28,175 nucleotides of DNA from CAYZYO01 sp964482585 (lineage in GTDB: Bacteria; Bacillota; Syntrophomonadia; Syntrophomonadales; Syntrophomonadaceae), in the NCBI GenBank assembly GCA_964482585.1, contig CAYZYO010000008.1:1-28175 (forward strand), given 5' to 3'. The notes beneath the pieces are model-generated. The model did not search any database, was not told the DNA's origin, and saw only the letters and a program-made list of their open reading frames with translations. The stretch's first letter is position 1, and every line of letters starts with the position of its first letter. The position numbers and the translations under genes are program-made. This document shows positions 7,380 to 15,906 of this stretch, piece by piece.

Positions 7380-10019
7380 TTATAATAAGGTTTTTTTAAC
7401 CATATTTCTGGCCGTTTCTAAAGCCTCATTCAATTTGCTAGCATCTTTAGCCCCTGCTTGTGCCATGTCGGGACGTCCTCCCCCGCCACCTCCGGCTACT
7501 TGCGCAGCAGTACCAATTATTTTTCCAGCATGTAGCCCTTTGGCAATCAAGTCCTTACTAACAAAACAAACCAAAAGAACTCTATCATTTAAAACCGAAC
7601 TTAATAATATGACTGCACTACCAAGTTTATCTTTTAACATCTCCGCATTTTGCCGCAGTAAATTTGCATCCATATTGGGTACAACTTCAACTAGAATATT
7701 AGAACCATTTATAGTATACGCTTTATTTAACAGGTCATCACCTGATGCTCGGGAAAACTGTATTTTAAGCCCCTCAATCTCCTTCTCTTTATCTTTTAAG
7801 TTTTTAATCAAAGCATCTAAACGACTGTTGACATCAGAAGGTGACGTGCGTAACGAGGAAGCCATATGTTTAAGCTGCCTTTCCATTTGTTTAAAGTAGT
7901 TTACCACATGTCTGCCAGTAACAGCTTCTATTCTTCTTAATCCTGAACCAACACTTCCTTCGCTTAATACTTTAAAGAGCCCTATCTGGCCTGTATTGTC
8001 AACATGAGTCCCCCCACAGAGTTCCAGACTGAAGTCCTCTATTTGAACTATGCGAACCTCTTCATCATACTTTTCCCCGAATAAAGCAATCGCTCCTAAT
8101 TCCCTCGCCTTATCAATATTGGTAACAGTTGTAGAAACTTTATACATCTGCCATACAGCATCATTTACTATCTGTTCAATTTTCTCTAATTCATTATCAC
8201 TAAGTGAAGCCAGGTGAGAGAAATCAAACCGCAAACGATTCGGTTCAACCAGCGACCCTTTTTGCTGGGCATGTTCACCCAGAGTCAATCTTAAAGCCTT
8301 ATGGAGTAGATGAGTAGCAGTATGGTTCCTGGCTGTGTCCAACCTCTTTTGCCAATCGACCTCTAAACTCACCTTTTCTCCTTTATTCAATAAACCTTTA
8401 AGACTGCCAAAATGTATCGTCCATCCGGATACCTTCTGAACATCCTTTACCTCTAAGCTGCCGTCAGCACCTTTAATTACACCTGAATCAGCAGTCTGGC
8501 CACCACTTTCAGCATAGAAAGGCGTACTGGCAGTAACAACCATAATATCCTCTTCACGTGAGCTATCCTTAAGCATTCCATCCTTAATGATAGCCAAAAC
8601 TATCGAATCCTCTACCATTTTATTGTAACCGGTAAACATGGTAGGTTTTATTCCCGCAAGCAATTCGGAAATTATTTTTTCCTGAGCAAAAACATCATCA
8701 CCCTTATTAGCTTCACGAGCCCGGTTTCGTTGTTCTTCCATCATTGAATTAAAACCAGCCTTATCAACAGTAAAATTATTTTCCTCTGCCATATCCTCGG
8801 TCAAATCTAGAGGAAAGCCAAAAGTATCATAGAGCATAAAAGCATCGTGGCCAGGAATAACACTGCCGCCCTGGTTTTTTATAGCTTTAATTATTTCATC
8901 TACTCTTTTAATCCCTTCATTTAATGTTATCAGAAACCGTTCTTCTTCCAGTTTAATAACCTCTTTAATAAAATCACGCTTCTCATCTAGTTCAGGGTAG
9001 GCTTCTTGCATTATGTCAGCAACAACATCTACAATTTTAAATAAAAAAGCTTCTTCTATTCCGAGGGAACGTCCAAAACGTACAGCACGCCGTAGTATTC
9101 TTCTGAGTACATAGCCTCTTCCATCATTACTAGGCAAAACCCCATCAGCTATAAGAAAGGTACAAGCCCTGCTGTGATCAGCAATAACCCGGAAAGGAAA
9201 TCCGGCATTATCCTTCTGATATTTAGTTCCACTTAATCCCTCAATATACTTTATTATAGGAATAAATAAATCGGTATCAAAATTGCTGTCAACTTCCTGT
9301 AAAATAGAGCTAAGCCTTTCTAATCCCATTCCGGTATCAATACTCGGTCTTGGCAATGGAGTCATTTCCCCGTTTTCACTGCGGTTAAACTGCATAAACA
9401 CCAGGTTCCATATTTCCAACCAGCGGTCACAATCACAGGTTCCGATTCCACAATCATCTCTGCCGCAGGAATATTCAATTCCCCGGTCATAAAGTATCTC
9501 ACTGCATGGCCCACATGGACCAGTATCCCCCATACTCCAGAAATTATCTTTTTCTCCTAATCTTATAATTCGTCTCGCATCTATACCTGCTATCTCCTGC
9601 CACAGGCTGTGGGCGTCATCATCATCCTGGTATATAGTTATCCATAGGTTCTCCTTGGGTAGTTTCACAATCTCAGTTAAAAACTCCCATCCGTATTCAA
9701 TTGCTTCCCTCTTAAAATAATCGCCAAAAGAAAAGTTACCCAGCATTTCAAAAAAAGTATGATGACGCGGAGTTCTTCCTACTGTATCCAGATCGTTATG
9801 TTTGCCACCAGCTCGTACACATTTTTGAGAAGTTGTAGCCCTAACATAATTGCGCTGATCAATTCCTAAAAATACATCTTTAAATTGGTTCATGCCTGCA
9901 TTAGTAAACAACAGTGTTGGATCATTTACTGGTACCAGCGAGGAACTCGCAACCACAGTATGCCCTTTGTTTTTAAAAAATTCCAGAAAGATCTTTCTCA
10001 CATTGCTACTTGTCCACAC
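7380..10019 (-). CDS. alaS: Alanine--tRNA ligase
   Basis: This is a full-length AlaRS of 879 residues that charges tRNA-Ala. It has the class II catalytic core (TNAGMNQFKDVFLG and the motif 2 region with HHTFFEMLGNFSFGDYF). The editing domain carries the zinc-binding HTATHLLH and CGGTH motifs. The C-Ala region ends in a glycine-rich AGGGGGGRPDMAQAGA. The start is GTG at 10019 with GAGGGGG seven bases upstream, and the N-terminus WTSSNVRKIFLEFF matches the family. I see no T-box leader in the 119-nt upstream spacer. The AI-2E permease gene precedes it on the same strand and ireB follows. Confidence 0.98.
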   Translation of the reverse strand: MWTSSNVRKIFLEFFKNKGHTVVASSSLVPVNDPTLLFTNAGMNQFKDVFLGIDQRNYVRATTSQKCVRAGGKHNDLDTVGRTPRHHTFFEMLGNFSFGDYFKREAIEYGWEFLTEIVKLPKENLWITIYQDDDDAHSLWQEIAGIDARRIIRLGEKDNFWSMGDTGPCGPCSEILYDRGIEYSCGRDDCGIGTCDCDRWLEIWNLVFMQFNRSENGEMTPLPRPSIDTGMGLERLSSILQEVDSNFDTDLFIPIIKYIEGLSGTKYQKDNAGFPFRVIADHSRACTFLIADGVLPSNDGRGYVLRRILRRAVRFGRSLGIEEAFLFKIVDVVADIMQEAYPELDEKRDFIKEVIKLEEERFLITLNEGIKRVDEIIKAIKNQGGSVIPGHDAFMLYDTFGFPLDLTEDMAEENNFTVDKAGFNSMMEEQRNRAREANKGDDVFAQEKIISELLAGIKPTMFTGYNKMVEDSIVLAIIKDGMLKDSSREEDIMVVTASTPFYAESGGQTADSGVIKGADGSLEVKDVQKVSGWTIHFGSLKGLLNKGEKVSLEVDWQKRLDTARNHTATHLLHKALRLTLGEHAQQKGSLVEPNRLRFDFSHLASLSDNELEKIEQIVNDAVWQMYKVSTTVTNIDKARELGAIALFGEKYDEEVRIVQIEDFSLELCGGTHVDNTGQIGLFKVLSEGSVGSGLRRIEAVTGRHVVNYFKQMERQLKHMASSLRTSPSDVNSRLDALIKNLKDKEKEIEGLKIQFSRASGDDLLNKAYTINGSNILVEVVPNMDANLLRQNAEMLKDKLGSAVILLSSVLNDRVLLVCFVSKDLIAKGLHAGKIIGTAAQVAGGGGGGRPDMAQAGAKDASKLNEALETARNMVKKTLL

Positions 10020-10138
10020 GACTTAGCCCCCTCTTTTTTCAATAAAGGTTTCTATTATATTTTCTTTTATTAATAAGGCTATGTCAACAAATGCCAAACA
10101 TTTACCTAATCTTATTTTTACAAAATGAAGATTTTTGT

Positions 10139-11158
10139 CTATTCAACAATTTTCAGGTAGGCCCAGCCCACTAGTACCTTTAAAACAGCCGCGGTTGGAA
10201 CTGCTAAGAGCATACCCCAGATTCCCATTAGTTTCCCACCTGCTAAAAGCGAAAAAACTATTAATAATGGATGCATCCCTAATTTATTGCCTATAATCTT
10301 AGGTGCAATTATATTTCCTTCTATCTGCTGTATTATTATTATAGCGATCGATATATAGACAGCCAGTCTAAAGGATTGTGTAAGAGCAACTACAACTGCT
10401 GGAATCCCTCCTAAAAAAGCCCCGAAATAAGGTATAAGGTTGGTAACCCCGGATAAAATCCCTAATACTAACGGAAAATGCACCCCCAGAACAGCAGCTG
10501 AAAGGCCGACCATAGCCCCTACAAAAACAGCAACCATAAGGTGCCCTTTAAAAAATTCAATTAGCACATCGTCAATTTGTTCAAAAATGGCTATGATTTC
10601 TCTGCGGGCTCCTGGTGAAAGAGTAGTTAAAAATCTATCTCTTATTTTTTCCCAATCATTCATAATATAAAAGGCTAAAATAGGTGAAAATACAATAGCC
10701 AGGACCCTGGTTAAAAAAATATAAAATCCCCCGACAAAATTCTCTAATCCCCCGTAGATATTGTCCTCAATTTTTGAAATGTTCTCCTGTAATAATGTGC
10801 CTATTTGTTCTGGCATTTTCATATTATTTACTTTAGCAACCATATCCTGAATCTCTTCTGCATATTCAGGAATTATATCTGCTATCTCTCCAATTTCCCT
10901 GGCAATACCAGGTAGTGCTATATAAAATAAAAACACCAATACTACCAGGACCATAGTGTATAGAATCAATATCGCCCAAACCCGTTTTAATCCTTTTTTT
11001 TCAATATATAATACCGGCCTAAAAAGCAGATAAGCTAAAATAGCTCCTAAAACAAAGCTCAATAAAACCTCTCTAACCAGAAATAGAAAGCAAATGGTGG
11101 CTGCAACCACCACAAAAAACAAAAAATAACGTAATACTCTTTTTATCCCGGGCTGCAT
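10139..11158 (-). CDS. AI-2E family permease (UPF0118/PerM type)
   Basis: This 339-residue polytopic membrane protein has two hydrophobic segments at the N-terminus. A largely soluble, charged middle part follows (about residues 80-140, IAREIGEIADIIPEYAEEI), then several more membrane segments. It ends with the typical GKLMGIWGMLLAVPTAAVLKVL. The GVTNLIPYFGAFLGGIPAVVVAL segment is characteristic of the family. Members include TqsA, proposed to export autoinducer-2, and sodium/proton antiporters of alkaliphiles, so the substrate cannot be told. It is often found just upstream of alaS in Clostridia. The ATG at 11158 is the first in frame. Confidence 0.93.
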   Translation of the reverse strand: MQPGIKRVLRYFLFFVVVAATICFLFLVREVLLSFVLGAILAYLLFRPVLYIEKKGLKRVWAILILYTMVLVVLVFLFYIALPGIAREIGEIADIIPEYAEEIQDMVAKVNNMKMPEQIGTLLQENISKIEDNIYGGLENFVGGFYIFLTRVLAIVFSPILAFYIMNDWEKIRDRFLTTLSPGARREIIAIFEQIDDVLIEFFKGHLMVAVFVGAMVGLSAAVLGVHFPLVLGILSGVTNLIPYFGAFLGGIPAVVVALTQSFRLAVYISIAIIIIQQIEGNIIAPKIIGNKLGMHPLLIVFSLLAGGKLMGIWGMLLAVPTAAVLKVLVGWAYLKIVE

Positions 11159-11293
11159 AGAATACCTGCTTCCTGATGTTATTGTTAATCTCTATATAAT
11201 AGCCGGATTAGCCGTTGACACCTTCTATTAGTTAAACCTGCTTTACTAAAACTCTTGCCTGGAAATACACACTTTCTAGAATTAAAAATTCAT

Positions 11294-11470
11294 TTATATG
11301 ATTTCAGAAGATTCATCCATAGCTATCAGGGTTCCATCTTCAGCCACTTCATAAAGGTTAATTCTATTTTCACTAAAATTAAATTCCAAAAAGCAGTTCC
11401 AGCAATAATATTGATCACTGCCAACCTTGCCAACTTGTAGTCCATTACACACCGGACACCTGACAATCAC
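11294..11470 (-). CDS. Small zinc-ribbon protein, 58 residues
   Basis: I found this small frame by translating the gap before the permease gene. It starts at GTG 11470, overlapping the PRC-barrel stop as GTGA (4-nt overlap), and ends at TAA 11294. The protein begins MIVRCPVCNGLQVGK and continues YYCWNCFLEFNF, so two CxxC pairs (Cys5/Cys8 and Cys23/Cys26) form a rubredoxin-like zinc ribbon. About 30 residues follow, including INLYEVAEDGTLIAMDES. The tight overlap, intact zinc knuckles and position between conserved genes make it a real gene. The function is unknown. Translational coupling suggests it works with the PRC-barrel protein. Confidence 0.82.
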   Translation of the reverse strand: MIVRCPVCNGLQVGKVGSDQYYCWNCFLEFNFSENRINLYEVAEDGTLIAMDESSEII

Positions 11471-11934
11471 CTTAGGTCACCTCTTTCTTCTGTAATTACA
11501 GCACTTAAATTACTCTTCCAGCAGACTTCATAAAGAGGAATCTCTATTCGTCCTTCAAGAAGGTCTTTAATCCCGCCAGCAGATACTTCAACTCCATAGA
11601 CTTGCTTATTATCCAGGGAGATGACAAAATCACTTATTACTCCTAGTTCTTTACCCTCACTGTTAAATATAACATCACCAATTTTAGTCTTGTTTATTGA
11701 TAATTCTTCCCCATGTTTATAAGATTTAATACTCTCTAAATCTCTAATAATAACTGCTTCATTTCTCAGCAGAAAATCTTTTCCCATTATCATCCTGGGT
11801 TCTTCTCCTGGCATGTCGATTACAATATAAGCAAGCTTAAAATTATCATCGATAACCCCTTTTTCTACCCTACCAATAATTTCAGCTGCATTTTCATAAA
11901 ATACCGGCAGATTTTTCAGATTGCGTAGTTTCAA
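11467..11934 (-). CDS. PRC-barrel domain protein
   Basis: This 155-residue soluble protein is made of two tandem PRC-barrel-like repeats. The first (about residues 1-75) contains IIGRVEKGVIDDNFKLAYIV. The second (about 80-150) contains IGDVIFNSEGKELGVISDFV. Each shows the 'boundary of residues then G-x-V-x-D' pattern of PRC barrels, also seen in YlmC/YmxH and in RimM. The role is not known; such proteins often bind partner proteins or RNA. The start is TTG 11934, eight bases after AAGGAGA. It heads a same-strand run with the zinc-ribbon gene, the AI-2E permease and alaS. A terminator lies just upstream, so transcription probably begins here. Confidence 0.85.
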   Translation of the reverse strand: MKLRNLKNLPVFYENAAEIIGRVEKGVIDDNFKLAYIVIDMPGEEPRMIMGKDFLLRNEAVIIRDLESIKSYKHGEELSINKTKIGDVIFNSEGKELGVISDFVISLDNKQVYGVEVSAGGIKDLLEGRIEIPLYEVCWKSNLSAVITEERGDLR

Positions 11935-11975
11935 TATTGATATCTCCTTTCTATCTATATTCTTCTACAGCTAAA

Positions 11976-12003
11976 ATAAAAAAATACCGGAATTTACCGG
12001 TAT
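11976..12003 (-). terminator. Terminator downstream of the flavoprotein gene
   Basis: ATACCGG (11984-11990) and CCGGTAT (11997-12003) form a perfect 7-bp stem with a 6-nt loop. On the minus strand it is followed by a run of seven T. It separates the mnmA/flavoprotein side from the PRC-barrel operon. Confidence 0.8.
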
Positions 12004-12067
12004 CTAGTAAGTATTTTAAATTTGTTTTTTTCATACTCTTAATTGGAAAATAAATGCTTAATGCAGT

Positions 12068-12087
12068 CACCTTATTTATATAAGGTG
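12068..12087. repeat. Small perfect hairpin in the 11935-12248 spacer
   Basis: CACCTTAT and ATAAGGTG pair perfectly over 8 bp with a TTAT loop. It lies next to the dispersed repeat at 12135-12251 and may be part of the same element. There is no U-tract. The rest of this 314-nt gap holds the terminator at 11976-12003, the PRC-barrel ribosome site, and the repeat. Confidence 0.5.
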
Positions 12088-12134
12088 GCCACGCAAACGC
12101 ATTTTGGTAAAACCACAGTAATCAGATTGAACCA

Positions 12135-12251
12135 TAGAGGTGACTTCAGTCGCCGCCCTGATACCCTGAATTGTGGCTGGTCGAAGACTGAAGTCTCCTC
12201 TACGAAGGCACTTCCTTTTCCTAACTGACCAACTAACCAACTAACCAACTA
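12135..12251 (+). repeat. Dispersed dyad repeat, best-preserved copy
   Basis: TAGAGGTGACTTCAGTC (12135-12151) and GACTGAAGTCTCCTCTA (12186-12202) are inverted copies matching at 16 of 17 positions around a 34-nt loop. They are followed by a tail, GGCACTTCCTTTTCCTAACT, and three units of CCAACTAA (12229-12251). The right arm and tail match 15733-15785. The last unit supplies the TAG stop of the flavoprotein gene. Confidence 0.75.
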
Positions 12252-13079
12252 TTTTTTTATCCACCAATTCAATTCCTTATAGGGCTCCTGGATCTTCTTT
12301 AATTTATCCTTCTCTGATTTAAACCGGGCCTTCATCTCGTTAAGCCAAACACTAAAATGCTCCTTCATATTTCTCTCATCAAACCTGCTGGACTGGTCAT
12401 CTGAATAATTTACTGTATTATCTGCTCCTAGAAAACCTTTTGCTGCACAAATCGGGCATTCAATCTCACCATCAGGCAGTAATCTAAATAGATCATTCCC
12501 ACAGATAGAACATTCCCTCGGCCCTTTAGAGTATTCTGACAAAGTAAACAAATTGTTACCCAGATTTCTAGCATATTCCATATTTTGTGGAGAAAATAAA
12601 CTTTCTGCAGGTAAAGTTGCTTTAACCTGCCAATAGTCAACTATTTTCATGCTCAGCAAACGGGGAACAACTAGTAATGCGCTTCTGGCATATCCTTCCC
12701 ATCCATGTAATCCATAAGGAACAACCAATACACATGGTTTATTTTTAGTATGTTTTATATAATTCCCGGAGCCTAATAAGCGATCAGTAAATAATTTGTA
12801 ATAAGCATGTGGCCCTAAAAAATAAATTGGAACTCCAAGGATAATTGCATCCGCCTTAAAGATTTTATCCAAAACAAGATTAAAATCATCTTTTACAGCA
12901 CACCTTTGATCTGGCTGTAAACATCTATAGCAAGCTCTGCAGGGTTTAATATCAAATTCGGTTAACCTGATTAATTCTTTCTCACATGGTTCAGGAACAT
13001 TGGCCATAATCTCTTTGGTTAATAATTCAGTATTCCCCAGCTTTCTTTCTGATGTCACTATTCCCAGTACTTTTTTCAT
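12249..13079 (-). CDS. Iron-sulfur flavoprotein-like NADPH-dependent FMN reductase with C-terminal zinc ribbon
   Basis: This 276-residue flavodoxin-fold protein has a phosphate-binding GNTELLTKEI near the N-terminus. A cysteine cluster PCRACYRCLQPDQRC (C47, C50, C53, C60) follows, of the kind that binds 4Fe-4S in iron-sulfur flavoproteins. Next comes ADAIILGVPIYFLGPHAYYK, which contacts the flavin. A second CxxC pair (C190/C193 and C208/C211) forms a zinc ribbon or rubredoxin-like unit, a less usual addition. It is expected to move electrons in the cytoplasm; the partner is unknown. It follows mnmA by 34 nt on the same strand and is probably co-transcribed with it. The stop codon lies within the CCAACTAA repeat array. 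Confidence 0.85.
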   Translation of the reverse strand: MKKVLGIVTSERKLGNTELLTKEIMANVPEPCEKELIRLTEFDIKPCRACYRCLQPDQRCAVKDDFNLVLDKIFKADAIILGVPIYFLGPHAYYKLFTDRLLGSGNYIKHTKNKPCVLVVPYGLHGWEGYARSALLVVPRLLSMKIVDYWQVKATLPAESLFSPQNMEYARNLGNNLFTLSEYSKGPRECSICGNDLFRLLPDGEIECPICAAKGFLGADNTVNYSDDQSSRFDERNMKEHFSVWLNEMKARFKSEKDKLKKIQEPYKELNWWIKK

Positions 13080-13113
13080 AAATAATCAACTCCTCTTTAC
13101 CTTAATTCTTAAA

Positions 13114-14121
13114 TCACGTTATTATACCCCCACCAACAACATAGTTGCCCTTATAGTATACGACTGACTGACCCTTAGTAACTGCCCTCTGGGGTTTAGT
13201 AAATTTAACCCTCACTTTATCTCCATCAATATTTATAGTAGCAGCAGCCGGACTGGCCCTGTATCTTATTTTAGCCTCTACTTCCAGGCAATCGTCAAAT
13301 TTCTTAAAAATGAAATTGTTATTTACCGCAATAAGCGAATCTTTATAGAGGTGACTCTCATCATCTACAATCAGGCGGTTATTATGTATATCCATATCAA
13401 TTACATAAACCGGATGGCCAACACTAAGTCCTAACCCCCTTCGCTGGCCAATAGTATAAAAAGGCAACCCCCGGTGAATTCCTAAAATATTATTATTTAT
13501 ATCTACTATCTCGCCTGGATAACAGGCAGTCCTTTCACGAATAAAATCCCTATAATCTCCAGTAACAAAACAAACTTCCTGGCTTTCATCTTGAATACCG
13601 GTAATTTTATGTTTTCCGGCTATCTCTTTAACCTGGTTTTTTCTCATATTTCCCAGGGGAAATATTGTACGCGATAACTGGTCCTGACTTAGCCCGTACA
13701 AAAAATAACTCTGGTCTTTATTAATATCAATTCCCTTTTTCAGCATATACCGGTTTACATTATTATCAAACTCGATTTGTGCGTAATGCCCGGTTGCAAC
13801 CTTATCACACCCGATATCACCAGCAATATCTAAAAGGGCTCCAAATTTAATATACTTATTACATTCTATACACGGATTAGGAGTCTCTCCCCTTTCATAA
13901 GCAGAGCAAAAATAATCAATTACTCTCTGCTTAAAAACCATCCGTAAATCTACAACCTCGTGTTCTATTTCCAAAAACCCGGCAGCTTCTATCGCTTTAG
14001 CTATAATGCTGTCATCCCAATTTACCATAGTTAATCCGGTGATGTGATAACCTTTTTCCTTTAATAGTAGAGCAGCAATAGTACTATCTACTCCTCCACT
14101 TAATAAAACAGCAATACTCAC
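13114..14121 (-). CDS. mnmA: tRNA-specific 2-thiouridylase MnmA
   Basis: The 335-residue enzyme inserts sulfur at C2 of the wobble uridine (U34) of tRNAs for Lys, Glu and Gln, using ATP and a persulfide. The N-terminal PP-loop SGGVDST (residues 8-14), the first catalytic cysteine C84 in NPCIECN, VATGHYAQI, and the second cysteine C184 in QEVCFVTGDY are all present, followed by the C-terminal barrel. It is somewhat shorter than the usual 350-370 residues, mostly between the PP-loop and C84. The start is GTG 14121, seven bases after AAGGAGA. No cysteine desulfurase gene is nearby. It is divergent from rarA. Confidence 0.93.
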   Translation of the reverse strand: MSIAVLLSGGVDSTIAALLLKEKGYHITGLTMVNWDDSIIAKAIEAAGFLEIEHEVVDLRMVFKQRVIDYFCSAYERGETPNPCIECNKYIKFGALLDIAGDIGCDKVATGHYAQIEFDNNVNRYMLKKGIDINKDQSYFLYGLSQDQLSRTIFPLGNMRKNQVKEIAGKHKITGIQDESQEVCFVTGDYRDFIRERTACYPGEIVDINNNILGIHRGLPFYTIGQRRGLGLSVGHPVYVIDMDIHNNRLIVDDESHLYKDSLIAVNNNFIFKKFDDCLEVEAKIRYRASPAAATINIDGDKVRVKFTKPQRAVTKGQSVVYYKGNYVVGGGIIT

Positions 14122-14258
14122 TTATAAATCTCCTTGAATTTGGTCTTTATAATATATTACCAGATACTATATCTTTCAAACTATTTGCTTTCAAAAATGG
14201 TTGAAATATTCTATAATTACTGCAAATATTATAAAAATTTATTAAAAAGGAACTTAAA

Positions 14259-15563
14259 ATGGATTTATTTGATATAAAACAAAATCAATGTCAATATAAT
14301 GCCCCTCTAGCCTACCGGATGAGACCTGAAAACATTGATGATATTATCGGGCAGCCAAATATCCTGGGGCCAGGCTCCCCCTTTAGAAGAGCTTTAGAAA
14401 AAGATGAATTAAACTCTTGTATTCTATTTGGCCCACCGGGAACCGGTAAAACTAGTATAGCTAATATAATTGCCGATATGACCAATTCTCATTTTGAACC
14501 TATGCAGGCAGTGGTTAGTGGGGTTTCGGATATACGTAAGATTGCTTCAGATGCTGAGAATAGGCTTAAGTATTACCAGCAAAAAACAATACTTTTTGTT
14601 GATGAAATCCACCGGTTTAATAAAAGTCAACAGGATGTTTTACTTCCCTTTTTAGAAAAAGGAATCCTGCTTTTAATAGGAGCTACTACCGAAAATCCTC
14701 TATATGAATTAAACAATGCCCTTTTATCCAGGGTAAGGATATATCTTTTAGAAGCCCTTGACGGAAAAGATATTTCCTTGATAATAAACCGGGCTTTAAA
14801 AGATAAAAAGCGTGGTCTGGGCAAATTTGACATAAAAATTGATCAGGAAAGCGTTAATTTAATTAGTCAGGCTGCAAAAGGTGATGCCCGCACAGCCTTA
14901 AATATCCTGGACACTATAGTAAACTCCTACATGGATGATAATTTATCACTAATAATTACAGCTGATCTATTAAAAAATATTATTAAAATTCCATTGATTA
15001 GATATGATAGAACCGGGGATGGCCATTACGATACTGTTTCTGCTTTTATAAAAAGCATAAGGGGATCAGATCCTGATGCAGCATTGTTCTGGCTGGCAGT
15101 AATGCTTGAAGGAGGGGAAGACCCTGAATTTATTGCCAGGAGACTTATAATTCAGGCTGCTGAAGACATAGGATTAGCTGACCCTTTTGCTCTTCCCCTG
15201 GCAATTTCAGCAGCTGATGCAGTTAGGTTCATAGGTCTTCCTGAAGCCAGAATCCCCCTGGCTGAAGCTGTCATATATCTGGCAACTGCTCCCAAAAGTA
15301 ATTCAATCAAAAACGCTATAGATAAAGCAACAAACACAGCCCGTACAACCAGTAAAATAAAAGTTCCTCTCCATATTACTAATAATTCTCATCCCAAATC
15401 TTACCTCTTAGATAAAGGTAAAGGCTATAGGTATCCCCATAATTATGGTGGCTATATCAAACAAAACTATCTTCCAGATAACCTGGAAGAAACTACATTT
15501 TATTATCCGGGCGAAAATGGCCATGAAAAAAAAATCGACGAATTCCTTAAAAAATTAAAGTAG
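14259..15563 (+). CDS. rarA: Replication-associated recombination protein A (RarA/MgsA) AAA ATPase
   Basis: This 434-residue AAA+ ATPase is related to clamp loaders and acts at stalled replication forks. It begins with the conserved PLAYRMRPENIDDIIGQ. Walker A is GPPGTGKTS (58-66), Walker B is ILFVDEIHRF (111-120), and sensor 1 is GATTENP (141-147). The C-terminal tetramerisation region ends with YLLDKGKGYRYPHNYGGYI and NYLPDNL, diagnostic of RarA. AAGGA precedes the ATG at 14259. It is divergent from mnmA across a 137-nt spacer that contains TATAAT at the expected distance from this gene. No 6S RNA, which sits near rarA in some Firmicutes, was recognised. Confidence 0.96.
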   Translation: MDLFDIKQNQCQYNAPLAYRMRPENIDDIIGQPNILGPGSPFRRALEKDELNSCILFGPPGTGKTSIANIIADMTNSHFEPMQAVVSGVSDIRKIASDAENRLKYYQQKTILFVDEIHRFNKSQQDVLLPFLEKGILLLIGATTENPLYELNNALLSRVRIYLLEALDGKDISLIINRALKDKKRGLGKFDIKIDQESVNLISQAAKGDARTALNILDTIVNSYMDDNLSLIITADLLKNIIKIPLIRYDRTGDGHYDTVSAFIKSIRGSDPDAALFWLAVMLEGGEDPEFIARRLIIQAAEDIGLADPFALPLAISAADAVRFIGLPEARIPLAEAVIYLATAPKSNSIKNAIDKATNTARTTSKIKVPLHITNNSHPKSYLLDKGKGYRYPHNYGGYIKQNYLPDNLEETTFYYPGENGHEKKIDEFLKKLK

Positions 15564-15579
15564 CGAAATATAGTTAGAA

Positions 15580-15642
15580 AATTACCTTCAACTAATAAAA
15601 AATGATCTTTGAAAAAACAATTGGCTGTATTTGAAGGCAATT
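15580..15642. repeat. Inverted repeat downstream of rarA
   Basis: AATTACCTTCAA (15580-15591) and TTGAAGGCAATT (15631-15642) are inverted copies matching at 11 of 12 positions, separated by 39 nt. There is no T-run after the second arm. It sits between the rarA stop and the element at 15656-15799, so it could be an element border or an RNA structure at the rarA 3' end. Confidence 0.45.
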
Positions 15643-15655
15643 ATGCTAGATTACA

Positions 15656-15799
15656 CTGCAAAAACCCTAATTCCGTATACGAGACTTTAGTTCCAGCTAG
15701 CCAGATAATAACGGCATTTAGGGGAAAATGAAGTCTCCTCTACGGGGTACTTCCTTTTTCCAACTAGCCAACTGATCAACTAAATACTACTTTTTGCAG
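15656..15799 (+). mobile_element. MITE-like 144-bp element with 9-bp terminal inverted repeats
   Basis: CTGCAAAAA (15656-15664) and TTTTTGCAG (15791-15799) are perfect inverted ends. Inside, CCGTATACGAGACTTTAGTT and the arm ending CTCCTCTACGG form an imperfect dyad. The tail resembles that of the 12135-12251 repeat. There is no coding frame and no clear target duplication. Together with the AATTACCTTCAA repeat and the AT-rich promoter region it fills the gap 15564-15906. Confidence 0.5.
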
Positions 15800-15806
15800 G
15801 GGAATA

Positions 15807-15842
15807 AAATATAAAATAGCTGTATTTTTGTGTTTTATATTT
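15807..15842. promoter_or_regulatory. AT-rich inverted repeat upstream of the XRE regulator
   Basis: AAATATAAAA (15807-15816) and TTTTATATTT (15833-15842) are perfect inverted 10-mers, 65 nt before the regulator's start. This would suit autoregulatory operator binding, but AT-rich chance pairing is possible. Confidence 0.3.
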
Positions 15843-15906
15843 CACGTAACATTTTACTATAACCTTCCTGGTAATAATGTTATATAGTGTTATAGGTGGT
15901 GAATTT

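Noticed and set aside
7435..7899. 154-codon open frame on the plus strand
   Set aside because: It lies wholly antisense to the intact alaS gene and shows no recognisable family or ribosome binding site.
10020..10138. T-box leader before alaS
   Set aside because: The 119-nt spacer has no T-box sequence or terminator fold. A TTGACA and a TATAAT are present, but 22 nt apart, too far for a confident promoter.
12043..12228. 61-codon plus-strand frame
   Set aside because: It covers the dispersed repeat; it has no ribosome site and its frame depends on the palindromes.
12229..12251. CRISPR-like array
   Set aside because: The CCAACTAA units are short, without spacers, and no cas gene is near.
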